A program made the position numbers and the translations under genes. From a virus, in the IMG/VR virus record IMGVR_UViG_3300027752_001458, positions 45,676-109,675 of that record: 64,000 nucleotides of DNA. The stretch is one strand, 5' to 3'. The stretch's first letter is position 1; each line of letters begins with the position of its first letter. Below, one piece after another: positions 41,742 to 51,033 of this stretch. The notes below the pieces were generated by a model. The model did no database searches, was not told the DNA's origin, and worked only from the letters and a program-made list of their open reading frames with translations.

Positions 41742-43069
41742 TTGTATTGTTTGTTTGTGTATAAGTTTTTAACATAATGAACACTTTCTTGGTTTGCTGA
41801 TGTAGAAGCATCAAATGATATAATCCATGCAGTGCCGTTGTATTCAATAATGTCATTAGCGTCTGCGGATATACCCCAACTAGCGCCATGTAACTCTGTA
41901 GTAAGTAAGTAACGTTGTCCTGTTGTTGCTACGGCTAAAGTGCCATCACCTGGATAGTTTGCTGTAGCATCGACTATTCTTGTTACGTTTGTTTGTGTTG
42001 TTGAAGGCAAAGTGTCAGTATCCAATGTAAATATAAGTTTAGATGCATCCGCTGGATTTCTTGCCACTAAGCCAGTTATCAATGTAGACGAGTCTACATC
42101 GTTCGATATATTAAGTTGTAATGTACTTGCTGTAGTTAACGGAATGTCTGAAATACTTATGTTAGCATTCGCTGTACCGGTTCCCTGTGGGGAGAGTACT
42201 TCTAGTAAATCATTCCAGTTAGCTTCTGTGGCACCGTTTTTATATAACTTGGCCACTGTACCAGTAAGTTCAACTTCATAATTGTTAGGTGATATTGTGT
42301 GCAACTCAAAGTCTTGATCCAAGTCTCTAAAGAAGTCGTACATATCTTCGTCATAACCTAAATCTCCGACACTGCCTGTGTCGTAAATATTTGTTATAAT
42401 AGTATTAATAATTTTTTGTCTTTTAACTTTAGCGGGAGGACTTACCCATATAGGTAACACAAATGTTAGTGTAGCAACATCAATTGTTTCATCAACTCCT
42501 GCAGGAACACTTCTGTTGCTCCATTGTATATCAGTTAATTCGACTTCGTATAAACTAGTCCAGTCTAATGGATTGTTTCCTTGCTGTAGTTGTATACTAG
42601 GATTAAATAGGATTAAAATTTGTTCTAGTAATTGTAATTTTTGATCTGTGTTCCCACTCCAAATATCAATGTTCATTGTTAAGTTGTAAGGAACAGGCAT
42701 ATATCTATCTGTTGTATATAAATTTCCAGGAAACTCTGCCGAACTGTAAGTAGCATTGCCAGAGTCATATTGTCTTTCAGCAACTTGTACTTTACTAACA
42801 AGCATTGGATCTTGTGCTCTGTCTCTAGCAATAAGCAAACTTGAAATGTTACATGATATAAACGGTGTACTATTAACCATGTTCTCCGAACCTTTGGTCA
42901 ATATATGTGCAACCATACGTTGCATGTCTGCATATCTTACTGGAACTTTTTGGTAGTTCGTAACACCATCACGTTTACCTTCTGCAACTGTAAAGCCACT
43001 GAATATTCTCATGAACTGAAGCAAGTATCTTCTTAACTGTGCGTCATAAAAGTAATCCATATTTGCCAT
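41669..43069 (-). CDS. 15: Tail terminator/sheath stabiliser gp15 with extra C-terminal domain
   Basis: 466 residues. The first 230 match the gp15 family: YFYDAQLRRYLLQFMRIFSG (~5-24), VPVRYADMQRMVAHIL, LYTTDRYMPVPYNLTMNIDI and LEQILILFNPSIQLQQ. gp15 caps the top of the contracted tail and joins it to the neck. T4 gp15 is 272 aa; the additional ~190 C-terminal residues (from NNYEVELTGTVAKLYKNG, then GWTSTYEGKY-like end) look like a beta-rich decoration domain. It starts one base after the gp14 stop and shares its promoter. Confidence 0.85.
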   Translation of the reverse strand: MANMDYFYDAQLRRYLLQFMRIFSGFTVAEGKRDGVTNYQKVPVRYADMQRMVAHILTKGSENMVNSTPFISCNISSLLIARDRAQDPMLVSKVQVAERQYDSGNATYSSAEFPGNLYTTDRYMPVPYNLTMNIDIWSGNTDQKLQLLEQILILFNPSIQLQQGNNPLDWTSLYEVELTDIQWSNRSVPAGVDETIDVATLTFVLPIWVSPPAKVKRQKIINTIITNIYDTGSVGDLGYDEDMYDFFRDLDQDFELHTISPNNYEVELTGTVAKLYKNGATEANWNDLLEVLSPQGTGTANANISISDIPLTTASTLQLNISNDVDSSTLITGLVARNPADASKLIFTLDTDTLPSTTQTNVTRIVDATANYPGDGTLAVATTGQRYLLTTELHGASWGISADANDIIEYNGTAWIISFDASTSANQESVHYVKNLYTNKQYKWENVQWTSTYEGKYNPGFWRLNV

Positions 43070-43070
43070 A

Positions 43071-44099
43071 TTAATCTGCCTTAGGTTTCACAGCCTTACT
43101 CATATTAGTCTTTTCTGACTGAGTAGTACCGTCTGTGTTAGTAGTTATTTTATCATTGTTAACGAATGATGTGAGTAGTTTATTGGCGGCACTCCAGACA
43201 TTCTTGTTGTCATCGCTCACCTTAATCCATCTAGTACCTTGCTTCTTAAACAGTCTGTGTGGACTGAAGTCAGTTCTCAAGTAGTACTCTCCGTCATTTG
43301 CATCTAGTGGCATTGCATCGCCACTGCCTACTATTGATATACCGTTAGGAGCTTCACCGTCACCGGGGAAGTATACACCAGGCTTGTCTTGCGAATTAGG
43401 ATCAACATATAAGTGTCCACCTTCATAATAACCAGCGTCATATTGAACTTCTGAATTTGCTAGTTCTATAACCTTATCCGATATTGCAATCTCAGTGCTG
43501 TATGTACTTAAAATATTTCTAAGGTCGTCAGCTTGTTCACCTGTACCGAGTATGTCTCTGTACTCAGGACTATCTGTAATATTTTTAAGTTTGACTTTCC
43601 ATAAGTGAGGCCACCATCTAGCATCGTAACCTTCTGCTGGTCTGCCAGCATCACTTACAACGAAGAATCTATTAACTGCGGCTCCACCGCCTAAGAGTAA
43701 ATCATCTCTTAAATGCGGAAGCTCAAGCACATCGCCTGCCATCAATCGCCTACCCAACATGTTAGCACAGGTATTCATATGGAAAGTCATAGATAACGAA
43801 TCGTTATTTACAAATAGTCCAAACTGTGTTAAATCGAAGTCGGGGTCTGCAATTTGATATGCACCACGTAGCTCGTAAATGTCAGCGTCATACTTTCTAT
43901 CCCTGTTCTCTAAAAAGACAACGTCTTGGATATACAGTTCCTCGCTTCCAATACTTGCAGATGTGTCATCTTTATAAGTGCCTACATACTTATGTACATA
44001 AACTCCTGTGCCACCTGCGTTGACAGACTCGGCTACAACTCTATCAATAAAGTCATAATCGTTTCCTTTGTTCTTGTTCCATAAACTTAATCTAGGCAT
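43071..44099 (-). CDS. 14: Neck protein gp14
   Basis: 342 residues from ATG 44099. Family features: the early VVAESVNAGGTGVYVHKYVG segment, an acidic RDRKYDADIYELRGAYQIAD region, FGLFVNNDSLSMTFHMNTCA and ARWWPHLWKVKLKNITDSPE. T4 gp14 (256 aa) forms the neck collar with gp13. The last ~100 residues (DGEYYLRTDFSPHRLFKKQG) form a small added domain. It precedes gp15 as in T4. The late motif on minus lies 7 nt before the ATG, so the leader is a few bases at most. Confidence 0.78.
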   Translation of the reverse strand: MPRLSLWNKNKGNDYDFIDRVVAESVNAGGTGVYVHKYVGTYKDDTSASIGSEELYIQDVVFLENRDRKYDADIYELRGAYQIADPDFDLTQFGLFVNNDSLSMTFHMNTCANMLGRRLMAGDVLELPHLRDDLLLGGGAAVNRFFVVSDAGRPAEGYDARWWPHLWKVKLKNITDSPEYRDILGTGEQADDLRNILSTYSTEIAISDKVIELANSEVQYDAGYYEGGHLYVDPNSQDKPGVYFPGDGEAPNGISIVGSGDAMPLDANDGEYYLRTDFSPHRLFKKQGTRWIKVSDDNKNVWSAANKLLTSFVNNDKITTNTDGTTQSEKTNMSKAVKPKAD

Positions 44100-44106
44100 A
44101 ATGTAG

Positions 44107-44114
44107 TATTTATC
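44107..44114 (-). promoter_or_regulatory. Late promoter motif for gp14-gp15-Nudix operon
   Basis: GATAAATA on minus, 7 nt before the gp14 start; predicted leader 0-2 nt. It lies back to back with the tRNA promoter. Confidence 0.65.
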
Positions 44115-44128
44115 ACTTCCTGAAGTTC

Positions 44129-44157
44129 TTGACAAATACTTTGATAACTATTATACT
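44129..44157 (+). promoter_or_regulatory. Sigma70 promoter of the tRNA operon
   Basis: TTGACA at 44129-44134, 17-nt spacer, TATACT at 44152-44157. tRNA-Ser begins at 44172, so the transcript start lies a few bases before it. Confidence 0.85.
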
Positions 44158-44171
44158 GTATAAGTAATTTC

Positions 44172-44261
44172 GGAGAGTTGGCTGAGTGGTCGAAAGTACC
44201 TCCCTGCTAAGGAGGCGTCTGGGTAACTGGACCGAGGGTTCGAATCCCTCACTCTCCGCCA
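44172..44261 (+). tRNA. tRNA-Ser(GCT)
   Basis: A 90-nt class II tRNA. Acceptor GGAGAGT pairs with ACTCTCC, discriminator G and encoded CCA; anticodon loop CTGCTAA gives GCT, reading AGC/AGT. A long variable arm (TCTGGGTAACTGGACC region) identifies serine. T loop GGTTCGAATCC is canonical. Confidence 0.95.
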
Positions 44262-44306
44262 CTATTTTAGAGCATTGGCAATGCTGGTGGTAAATATACG
44301 CAGTAA

Positions 44307-44381
44307 GCGAGTATAGTATAACGGTTATTACAAGACGTTGCCAACGTTTGGATATCGGTTCGATTCCGATTACCCGCTCCA
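44307..44381 (+). tRNA. tRNA-Gly(GCC)
   Basis: 75 nt. Anticodon loop TTGCCAA gives GCC (GGC/GGT). Acceptor GCGAGTA with TACCCGC pairs except an A-C mismatch at the fourth pair; discriminator T and encoded CCA fit bacterial tRNA-Gly. T arm CGGTTCGATTCCG is good. The D arm is short. Confidence 0.88.
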
Positions 44382-44431
44382 ACTACGAATAGTTCGTAGG
44401 CATTGTTACAAGTGTAACAGGAAGGTATAAC

Positions 44432-44674
44432 ATGGTTAATGCAATAACAACCAAAAAAGTAAGTAAGGCAACAACACCAGCAGTGTTAAAAAGAAAAGAA
44501 ATCGTAGATATTGATTTTGACTTTTCTAAGATTGGTGAGAATGTCCAGAAGAACGCAGAACAGATTAGCAAGAACCTTATGAGGAATGCTGAAATGATCG
44601 GTGAAAATGTTAAAAGAAACTCAGCGAGAGTTGGCGATAACATGAAGAAATACTTAAATAGAAATATTAAGTAA
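44432..44674 (+). CDS. Small basic coiled protein between tRNAs
   Basis: 80 residues, AGGAAGG ribosome site 6 nt upstream. After a basic start (TTKKVSKATTPAVLKRKE) it has near-repeats of IGENVQKNAEQISKNLMR, MIGENVKRNSARVGDNMK: an amphipathic helix with an 11- to 15-residue period, reminiscent of LEA- or phasin-like helices. It sits between tRNA-Gly and tRNA-Ala in the sigma70-driven operon, so early. Function unknown; nucleic acid or membrane surface binding is possible. Confidence 0.65.
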   Translation: MVNAITTKKVSKATTPAVLKRKEIVDIDFDFSKIGENVQKNAEQISKNLMRNAEMIGENVKRNSARVGDNMKKYLNRNIK

Positions 44675-44688
44675 GCAAGAAAATATCT

Positions 44689-44764
44689 GGGGCTGTAGCT
44701 CAGTTGGGAGAGCGGTTCCCTTGCACGGAACAGGTCGTAGGTTCGATCCCTATCAGCTCCACCA
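44689..44764 (+). tRNA. tRNA-Ala(TGC)
   Basis: 76 nt. Acceptor GGGGCTG with CAGCTCC (one G-T), discriminator A, encoded CCA. D arm GCTCAGTTGGGAGAGC, anticodon loop CTTGCAC gives TGC (GCN), T arm GTAGGTTCGATCCCTAT. A textbook structure. Confidence 0.97.
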
Positions 44765-44790
44765 GGTATTTTACATCACAAGGATTAAGA

Positions 44791-45516
44791 ATGTATACAG
44801 AAAAAGTTACATGGGTACATCATTGGACAGACAAGACCTTCAGCTTTAAAACAACACGCAACCAGAGTTTTCGATTCATAAACGGCGAGTTTGCTATGAT
44901 TGGATTAAAAGGCGAAGAGGAAGGATCTCGACCATTGCTTAGAGCATATAGCATTGCTAGTGCTAACTATGAAGACGAAATCGAGTTCCTAAGTATTAAG
45001 GTACCGGATGGACCTCTAACAAGCCGTCTACAGCATTTAAAAGTCGGAGACGAAATAGTAGTAATGCCTAAGACAACGGGCACTCTAACGATTGATAACG
45101 TAACCTCAGCGAAGAATCTGTATTTGCTTTCAACAGGAACAGGTCTTGCTCCGTTTTTAAGTATTATTAGAGATCCCGGCACTTACGAAAAGTTTGAAAA
45201 CGTTATTGTAGTACACACCACTCGAACACATGCTGAACATACATACACTGACTTGATGGTAGAGTTAGCAGAAACATTTTCATTTACATATTACGATACT
45301 TGCACCCAAGAAGATTATGTGCGTAAAGGACGTTTTTGGGAACATGTAGAACACTTTACTGACAACGGATTCAATAAAGACACTGACAGGGTTATGGTTT
45401 GTGGCGGCCCAGAGATGAATTATCAATGTAGAGACTACTTTGAAGGTAACGGATTTATAGAAGGAAACTTGGGCGAACCAAATGACTTTGTATTAGAACG
45501 TGCATTCGTAGACTAG
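44791..45516 (+). CDS. fpr: Ferredoxin/flavodoxin-NADP+ reductase
   Basis: 241 residues from ATG 44791 (AAGGAT upstream; the longer open frame runs into tRNA-Ala). FAD motif R51-A-Y-S, NADP motif LLSTGTGLAPFLS (112-124) and VMVCGGPEMN (~207-216) with the C-terminal VLERAFVD ending, the alphaproteobacterial FPR type. It moves electrons between NADPH and ferredoxin or flavodoxin. In E. coli Fpr with flavodoxin reduces radical SAM enzymes, and three radical SAM genes start 48 nt downstream. Probably acquired from an alphaproteobacterial host, which is inference. Confidence 0.92.
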   Translation: MYTEKVTWVHHWTDKTFSFKTTRNQSFRFINGEFAMIGLKGEEEGSRPLLRAYSIASANYEDEIEFLSIKVPDGPLTSRLQHLKVGDEIVVMPKTTGTLTIDNVTSAKNLYLLSTGTGLAPFLSIIRDPGTYEKFENVIVVHTTRTHAEHTYTDLMVELAETFSFTYYDTCTQEDYVRKGRFWEHVEHFTDNGFNKDTDRVMVCGGPEMNYQCRDYFEGNGFIEGNLGEPNDFVLERAFVD

Positions 45517-45550
45517 CCGCCGTAACAACATTCAAGCCTTTGTAAAAAAC

Positions 45551-45558
45551 AATAAATA
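45551..45558 (+). promoter_or_regulatory. Late promoter motif, leaderless geometry, radical SAM operon
   Basis: AATAAATA then CATGT then ATG (45564). The 5-nt gap puts +1 on the start codon; no ribosome site. Confidence 0.6.
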
Positions 45559-45563
45559 CATGT

Positions 45564-47414
45564 ATGTCAAAAATAAATCCGTTTAAAGACTTTGAAGTCA
45601 CTAACCACACACCAGTAGATTTTATTATACTTACAGACCCATACGGACTGTATAATGCACAGAACTGGGGCACACACATGCAGGCAGTGTTCAAGATGAC
45701 TGGGCAGGAGCTTGATCCTGATGTTGCTAGAGCACTACAGACTCGCAAAACAGACGACTCGTATAGTCCTAATGCTATATCTCATTCCCGTGGCCCGTCA
45801 AATTCTTACCATTTACGAACATTGGGTGCATATAAAGTTGCACATGAATGTAGGTTACGTGGATACACTGTACAAGTTGTAGATTACCAAAGTTTTTATG
45901 ATTTAGAAACGTTAAAACGAATTATGGACAAGTATGTAGGCAAAAACACATTGGCAATCGGCATATCGGTATCATTCTACATGCGATATCCTTGGATGTT
46001 GAATATGGTGACAAAAGAAATGCCTGTATTGCCACTTGAAGGCGTAAAAGATGAAGGCAAAATATTTGACGACTGGACTCTTAACTATTCCGGCTTCTTA
46101 ACACACGGTGAAGAGATTGATGATGCCTTTGTTAACTATGTAAAAGACATTAACCCTAATGTAAAGTTTATTAAAGGCGGAACTAGAGCAAGAGAAGATA
46201 TAGTTCACCGGAATGTCGACTACATAAATGTGGGCTGGGGCGATGTGACTATGCCGGAGATGCTTGATGAAATAAAAGCAGGCACGTCTGACGATATGCC
46301 AGTTCACACTAAGCACCCTTACAAGTTAGACCTGCTCAGTAAGTTAGCAATGGAGCACAGTACCATGAAATTTACAAAGTCAGATTTGTTATTCCCTGGC
46401 GAACTGATGCCACTTGAGTCCGGACGAGGTTGTATTTTTAAATGTACATTTTGTAGTCTTGAATTAGTTGGTAAAGAGAAAGGCACATACATTAAGTCAG
46501 AAGAAAGCATCAGACAAGAATTTATACACAATTACGAAGAACATGGCATAAAAGATTACTGGTTTGTCGAAGATACTTTCAACGATGACCATGACAAAAT
46601 GATACACTTGCATGAGATTATTACTAGTTTACCATTTAAAATTACGTTCTCATGTTATTTAAGATTAGATTTACTTTTCATTGGCAACAAACATAACCCT
46701 CCACAGCATCAGCTACTACTAGAGATGGGATTGAAGCGAGTGGAGTTCGGTATTGAGACGACTAACCATGACAGTGGAAAGGATATCGGCAAAGGATTGA
46801 ATCCACAAATACAATTACAATTTTTAAGAGACTTAAAAGCGGATCACGGTTGGAAAGATATTTTAATCGGGTCAGGTTTTATTATGGGTCTACCTAGCGA
46901 CACAAAGGAAAGTATCCAAGAAATGTTTAAGATAATGAGTCGAGATGATTTCCCAGTAGACAGACCTACAATTAGGTCATTGCACATTAGACCTGAAGAA
47001 ACAGGTAACAATGCTATTGAGGAACGTGGGCTTAGTGAATTTTCCAAGAATTGGGAAGAGCATGGGTACACTATGTCGTACGACAACCAGCATGGCATAT
47101 TTAAAACTTGGACAAATAGAAATGGTGTGTCTTTAGAGATGTGTGAAAAAATGCTATTGAATTATTTTAGACGCCACGACTTCAAACCGTTTAAGTCCGC
47201 CAAAGCTCAACAAATGAACATGGCAATATTAGCCACAATAGGCGTTGCAGAATTAGTGGCCCAAGGATTGCATTGGCCCACAGTTAGTGAAGACATCAAA
47301 TTCGATCTATTAGAATTCGAGCAAACAAATCCTAAACACACAAAACAGTTATCAGAAATACAAGCACTGAAGTTCTTAAAGTATACTGAATTACTACTGA
47401 CACAGGATCTATAG
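45564..47414 (+). CDS. B12-binding-like radical SAM protein 1
   Basis: 616 residues. The N-terminal ~230 residues have a Rossmann/B12-binding-like layout (VAHECRLRGYTVQVVDYQSF, then YINVGWGDVTMPEML) but lack the DxHxxG cobalamin motif. The radical SAM core has the cluster motif C290-IFK-C294-TF-C297 in a GRGC context, then WFVEDTFNDDHDKM and EFGIETTN typical of the TIM barrel in B12-radical SAM (PF04055/Elp3-like) enzymes. It could be a methylase, cyclase or P-methylase-like enzyme; substrate unknown. First of three tandem paralogues, close to copy 3. Confidence 0.85.
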   Translation: MSKINPFKDFEVTNHTPVDFIILTDPYGLYNAQNWGTHMQAVFKMTGQELDPDVARALQTRKTDDSYSPNAISHSRGPSNSYHLRTLGAYKVAHECRLRGYTVQVVDYQSFYDLETLKRIMDKYVGKNTLAIGISVSFYMRYPWMLNMVTKEMPVLPLEGVKDEGKIFDDWTLNYSGFLTHGEEIDDAFVNYVKDINPNVKFIKGGTRAREDIVHRNVDYINVGWGDVTMPEMLDEIKAGTSDDMPVHTKHPYKLDLLSKLAMEHSTMKFTKSDLLFPGELMPLESGRGCIFKCTFCSLELVGKEKGTYIKSEESIRQEFIHNYEEHGIKDYWFVEDTFNDDHDKMIHLHEIITSLPFKITFSCYLRLDLLFIGNKHNPPQHQLLLEMGLKRVEFGIETTNHDSGKDIGKGLNPQIQLQFLRDLKADHGWKDILIGSGFIMGLPSDTKESIQEMFKIMSRDDFPVDRPTIRSLHIRPEETGNNAIEERGLSEFSKNWEEHGYTMSYDNQHGIFKTWTNRNGVSLEMCEKMLLNYFRRHDFKPFKSAKAQQMNMAILATIGVAELVAQGLHWPTVSEDIKFDLLEFEQTNPKHTKQLSEIQALKFLKYTELLLTQDL

Positions 47415-49204
47415 TGGCATTATCTAGGCTAAATCCGTTTAAAGACTTCAAAGTTACCAATCACACACCAATGAATTTTATTATATTCACTGATCCTATT
47501 GGCGCAAACAGTCTAGCACAAACGTACACAGATGTTAACGTGTTGCTGTTACACAACGGCAAACACCCATGGGAAGTATCTAGAGACATACTATCTAACC
47601 CAACTGCTACACGCCCACACGCATTTAATGCTCGTTACCAACATAAGGCGTTAGGTGCCTATAAACTTGCACACGAATGTAGGCTTGCCGGCTTCACGGT
47701 ACAAGTAGTTGACAATACATCAGCGATGGATGTTGAAACATTAAAACGTGTTGTAGACAAGTATGTCGGAGAAGAGACATTGGCAATGGGCAAGTCAAAT
47801 ACATTTAGTGTAAAAATGCCCTGGACTCTAAATGCATTACCCATCGAATACCCATTTGTGCCTTTAGATGGAGCAACTGATTTAGATAAACTGTTCAATC
47901 CATTTCCCGGAGCAAAGGATCACGGGTTCTTACCTCACGGAAAGGAATTGGATGATGAATTTGTAAACTATGTAAAAGGTATTAACCCTAATGTAAAATT
48001 TATAACGGGCGGGGCGTTTACAAGAGAGGATGCCGAGTATAGTAATACTGATTTTATAAATGTAGGCTGGGGAGATGTAACATTGCCCGGGTTACTAACA
48101 AGATTGCGAGATGGCACAGCAAATGAACTGCCGGTACACACGAAACATCCTTATACATTGGATACTATAAGTAAAATTGAGATGGAACACTCGTCAATGG
48201 AGTTTATTCAATCGGATGTAGTAATACAAGGCGAACCTTTACCGCTTGAGACTGCTAGAGGGTGTATATTTAAGTGTAAGTTTTGCAACTTTGGACTATT
48301 AGGAAAAGAAAAAGGCTCGTACTTTAAGAGTTGTGAAAATATTAAAGCAGAAATTGAGCATAATTATTATGAACTTGGCGTTACTGATTACTGGATAGTC
48401 GAAGACACGTTCAACGATGACCACGAGAAGATAATTAGGCTACATGAGATTATTACGAACTTGCCTTTCAAAATTCAGTTTACTTGCTACTTGAGATTAG
48501 ATTTACTGTATGCTAACAGGAATCAACCAGTACCACAGCACCAGTTATTATTAGAGATGGGGCTGAAACATGTAGAGTTTGGCATTGAAACAACAAATCC
48601 GGAGAGTGCAAAGGACATTGGCAAAGGACTGCACCCAGAAATACAATTTTCCTTTCTTAGAGAACTACGAGACAAGCATGGCTGGGAGGATATGGTTCTG
48701 TCATCGGGCTTTATTGTAGGACTACCCAGCGACACAATAGAGTCACTCGCTAAAATGAGTAAGTTTCTTCTTAGCACAAACACTGTGTTAGATAGGATAG
48801 CAATACGACCACTTCGACTTGATCCAGTAACATTGAACCCGGCTCTTGACAGTCGCGACAGTAGTGAGTTTTCTCGTAACTGGCAGGACTACGGATACAC
48901 GTTAATTGGAACTAATACCGGCGGCTCACCTAATTATATAAACAAGAACGGATTAACATTAGCAGACTGCGAGAAGTTTTGCAAAAATATTAATATTCGT
49001 TCAGAAGGTCGCCTACAATCACTGTTTGAAGTAGAGTTAAAAGCAAAAGGACTCGCTTTCCCTACGATAACTGCCTTACAATTTTCACCAGGTGAATGGG
49101 ATGGATCAAAAAAGCATCAGCAACGACTTACTGAAATGCAACGTAGTAAGATACTGCATTACATCAAAACTTTGCTGACACAGGATATTAATTATGAAAC
49201 TTAA
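47414..49204 (+). CDS. B12-binding-like radical SAM protein 2 (divergent copy)
   Basis: 596 residues, GTG start overlapping the stop of copy 1 (TAGTG). Same two-domain build. Cluster motif C284-IFK-C288-KF-C291 in ARGC context, WIVEDTFNDDHEKI and EFGIETTNPES. It differs from copies 1 and 3 in the N-terminal domain (IFTDPIGANSLAQTYTDVNV) and in the C-terminal 100 residues, so it probably acts on another substrate or step. No DxHxxG. Overlaps copy 3 by 11 nt, so all three should be translated together. Confidence 0.85.
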   Translation: MALSRLNPFKDFKVTNHTPMNFIIFTDPIGANSLAQTYTDVNVLLLHNGKHPWEVSRDILSNPTATRPHAFNARYQHKALGAYKLAHECRLAGFTVQVVDNTSAMDVETLKRVVDKYVGEETLAMGKSNTFSVKMPWTLNALPIEYPFVPLDGATDLDKLFNPFPGAKDHGFLPHGKELDDEFVNYVKGINPNVKFITGGAFTREDAEYSNTDFINVGWGDVTLPGLLTRLRDGTANELPVHTKHPYTLDTISKIEMEHSSMEFIQSDVVIQGEPLPLETARGCIFKCKFCNFGLLGKEKGSYFKSCENIKAEIEHNYYELGVTDYWIVEDTFNDDHEKIIRLHEIITNLPFKIQFTCYLRLDLLYANRNQPVPQHQLLLEMGLKHVEFGIETTNPESAKDIGKGLHPEIQFSFLRELRDKHGWEDMVLSSGFIVGLPSDTIESLAKMSKFLLSTNTVLDRIAIRPLRLDPVTLNPALDSRDSSEFSRNWQDYGYTLIGTNTGGSPNYINKNGLTLADCEKFCKNINIRSEGRLQSLFEVELKAKGLAFPTITALQFSPGEWDGSKKHQQRLTEMQRSKILHYIKTLLTQDINYET

Positions 49205-51029
49205 TCCGTTTAAAGACTTTGAAGTCACTAACCACACACCCGTAGACTTTATTATACTCACAGATCCAGCTGGACTATACAATGCACAGAACTATAATGT
49301 GCTTATGCACAAGATGGCATCAACACAAGGGCAAGAACCAGACCCGGACATATCTAAATCATTAATGACACGAAAATTGGACCCAGACTACGACCCACTT
49401 GCCGTACATCACTCACAAAGTAAGTGTAATTCACTTTATCTTAAAACAATGGGTGCATATAAAGTTGCACATGAATGTAGATTGCGTGGGTATACAGTAC
49501 AAGTGGTAGATTATCAGAGCTTCTACGATATAGAAACATTGAAACGTATTGCAGACAAGTATGTCGGAGAGAACACACTCGCTATAGGTATTTCAATATC
49601 ATTTTATATGCGGTATCCTTGGATGTTAAACATGTTGCCCAAGGAAATGCCAGCCTTGCCACTTGAAGGCATAAAGGATTTAGGTAAAATATACGATGAC
49701 CCATTGTATGCGTACCAAGGTTTCCTAACACATGGTGAAGAAATAGATGATGCTTTCACAAGTTATGTAAAAAGTATTAATCCTGACGTAAAGTTTGTAA
49801 AAGGCGGAACTAGGGCTAGAGAAGATGTTGAATTAAAGAATGTCGACTACATAAATGTGGGTTGGGGCGATGTGACTATGCCTGACATGTTAGATGAGAT
49901 GAAAAACCACACAGCAGACGATATGCCAGTTCATACTACACACCCTTATAAGTTAGATTTACTTAGCCAGTTAGAAATGAAGCACAGTACCATGAAATTT
50001 ATAAAGTCTGATATATTGATACCCGGAGAGATAGTACCGTTAGAGTCGGCAAGGGGTTGTATATTTAAATGTTCGTTCTGTAGTTTTGAATTAACCGGTA
50101 AAGAAAAAGGCACATACTATAAGTCTGCAGAGAACATTAAACAAGAGTTCATTGATAACTATGAACAGCATGGCATATCGGATTATTGGTTTGTAGAGGA
50201 TACATTCAATGATGACCACGCAAAAATGATACACTTGCATGAAATTATTACTAACTTGCCCTTCAAGATTACATTCTCATGTTATTTAAGATTAGATATG
50301 CTGTGGGTTAACCGTAATCAGGACGTACCACAACACCAATTACTCATAGAGATGGGGTTGAAACGTGCAGAGTTTGGAGTTGAAACAACAAATCCGGAGA
50401 GTGCAAAAGATATCGGCAAAGGATTGAATCCAGCACTGCAAATGTCCTTCCTTAGAGACTTAAAAGATAATCATGGCTGGAAAGACATAGTAACCGGCTC
50501 AGGTTTTATTCTAGGATTGCCCAGTGACACAAAGGAAAGTATACAAGAGACGTTTAAGATATTAAGTAGCGATGAATTTCCAATAGACAGACCTACGTTG
50601 CGAGTTTTACATATTGCACCTGAAGAAATGCACAATAAGGATATTGAGGAACGTGGTCTTAGCGAATTTTCTAAAAATTGGAAGGCACACGGGTACACAA
50701 TGTCCGGAGAGTTGCATAACGGTGTGTTTAAAACCTGGACAAATAGAAATGGCGTGTCATTAGCTATGTGTGAAAAAATGATATTGAATTATTTTAGACG
50801 TAAAGGCATGAAGCCGTACAAAGATAATGGCATGACCTCGATACTAGACACCATAGGGATAGTAGAATTAGTAGCACAAGGATTACATTGGCCCACAATT
50901 AGTGAAGATGTTAAATGGGCACCAAAAGAATTTCATCAAGGCATACCTGAGCATACGCAACAGTTAGCCCAACTACAAGCATTGAAGTTTCTAAAATACA
51001 CAGAATTATTACTGACACAGGATATATAG
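49194..51029 (+). CDS. B12-binding-like radical SAM protein 3
   Basis: 611 residues, ATG inside the end of copy 2. Closely related to copy 1 along the whole length (NPFKDFEVTNHTPVDFIILT, then MRYPWMLNMLPKEMPALPLE, WFVEDTFNDDHAKM, and ending LKFLKYTELLLTQDI). Cluster Cys at 289, 293 and 296. The 5' ends of copies 1 and 3 are nearly identical in DNA too (38 nt without mismatch from AATCCG). A duplicate with either the same or a subtly different substrate. Four nt precede the hot-dog gene. Confidence 0.85.
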   Translation: MKLNPFKDFEVTNHTPVDFIILTDPAGLYNAQNYNVLMHKMASTQGQEPDPDISKSLMTRKLDPDYDPLAVHHSQSKCNSLYLKTMGAYKVAHECRLRGYTVQVVDYQSFYDIETLKRIADKYVGENTLAIGISISFYMRYPWMLNMLPKEMPALPLEGIKDLGKIYDDPLYAYQGFLTHGEEIDDAFTSYVKSINPDVKFVKGGTRAREDVELKNVDYINVGWGDVTMPDMLDEMKNHTADDMPVHTTHPYKLDLLSQLEMKHSTMKFIKSDILIPGEIVPLESARGCIFKCSFCSFELTGKEKGTYYKSAENIKQEFIDNYEQHGISDYWFVEDTFNDDHAKMIHLHEIITNLPFKITFSCYLRLDMLWVNRNQDVPQHQLLIEMGLKRAEFGVETTNPESAKDIGKGLNPALQMSFLRDLKDNHGWKDIVTGSGFILGLPSDTKESIQETFKILSSDEFPIDRPTLRVLHIAPEEMHNKDIEERGLSEFSKNWKAHGYTMSGELHNGVFKTWTNRNGVSLAMCEKMILNYFRRKGMKPYKDNGMTSILDTIGIVELVAQGLHWPTISEDVKWAPKEFHQGIPEHTQQLAQLQALKFLKYTELLLTQDI

Positions 51030-51033
51030 TTAC

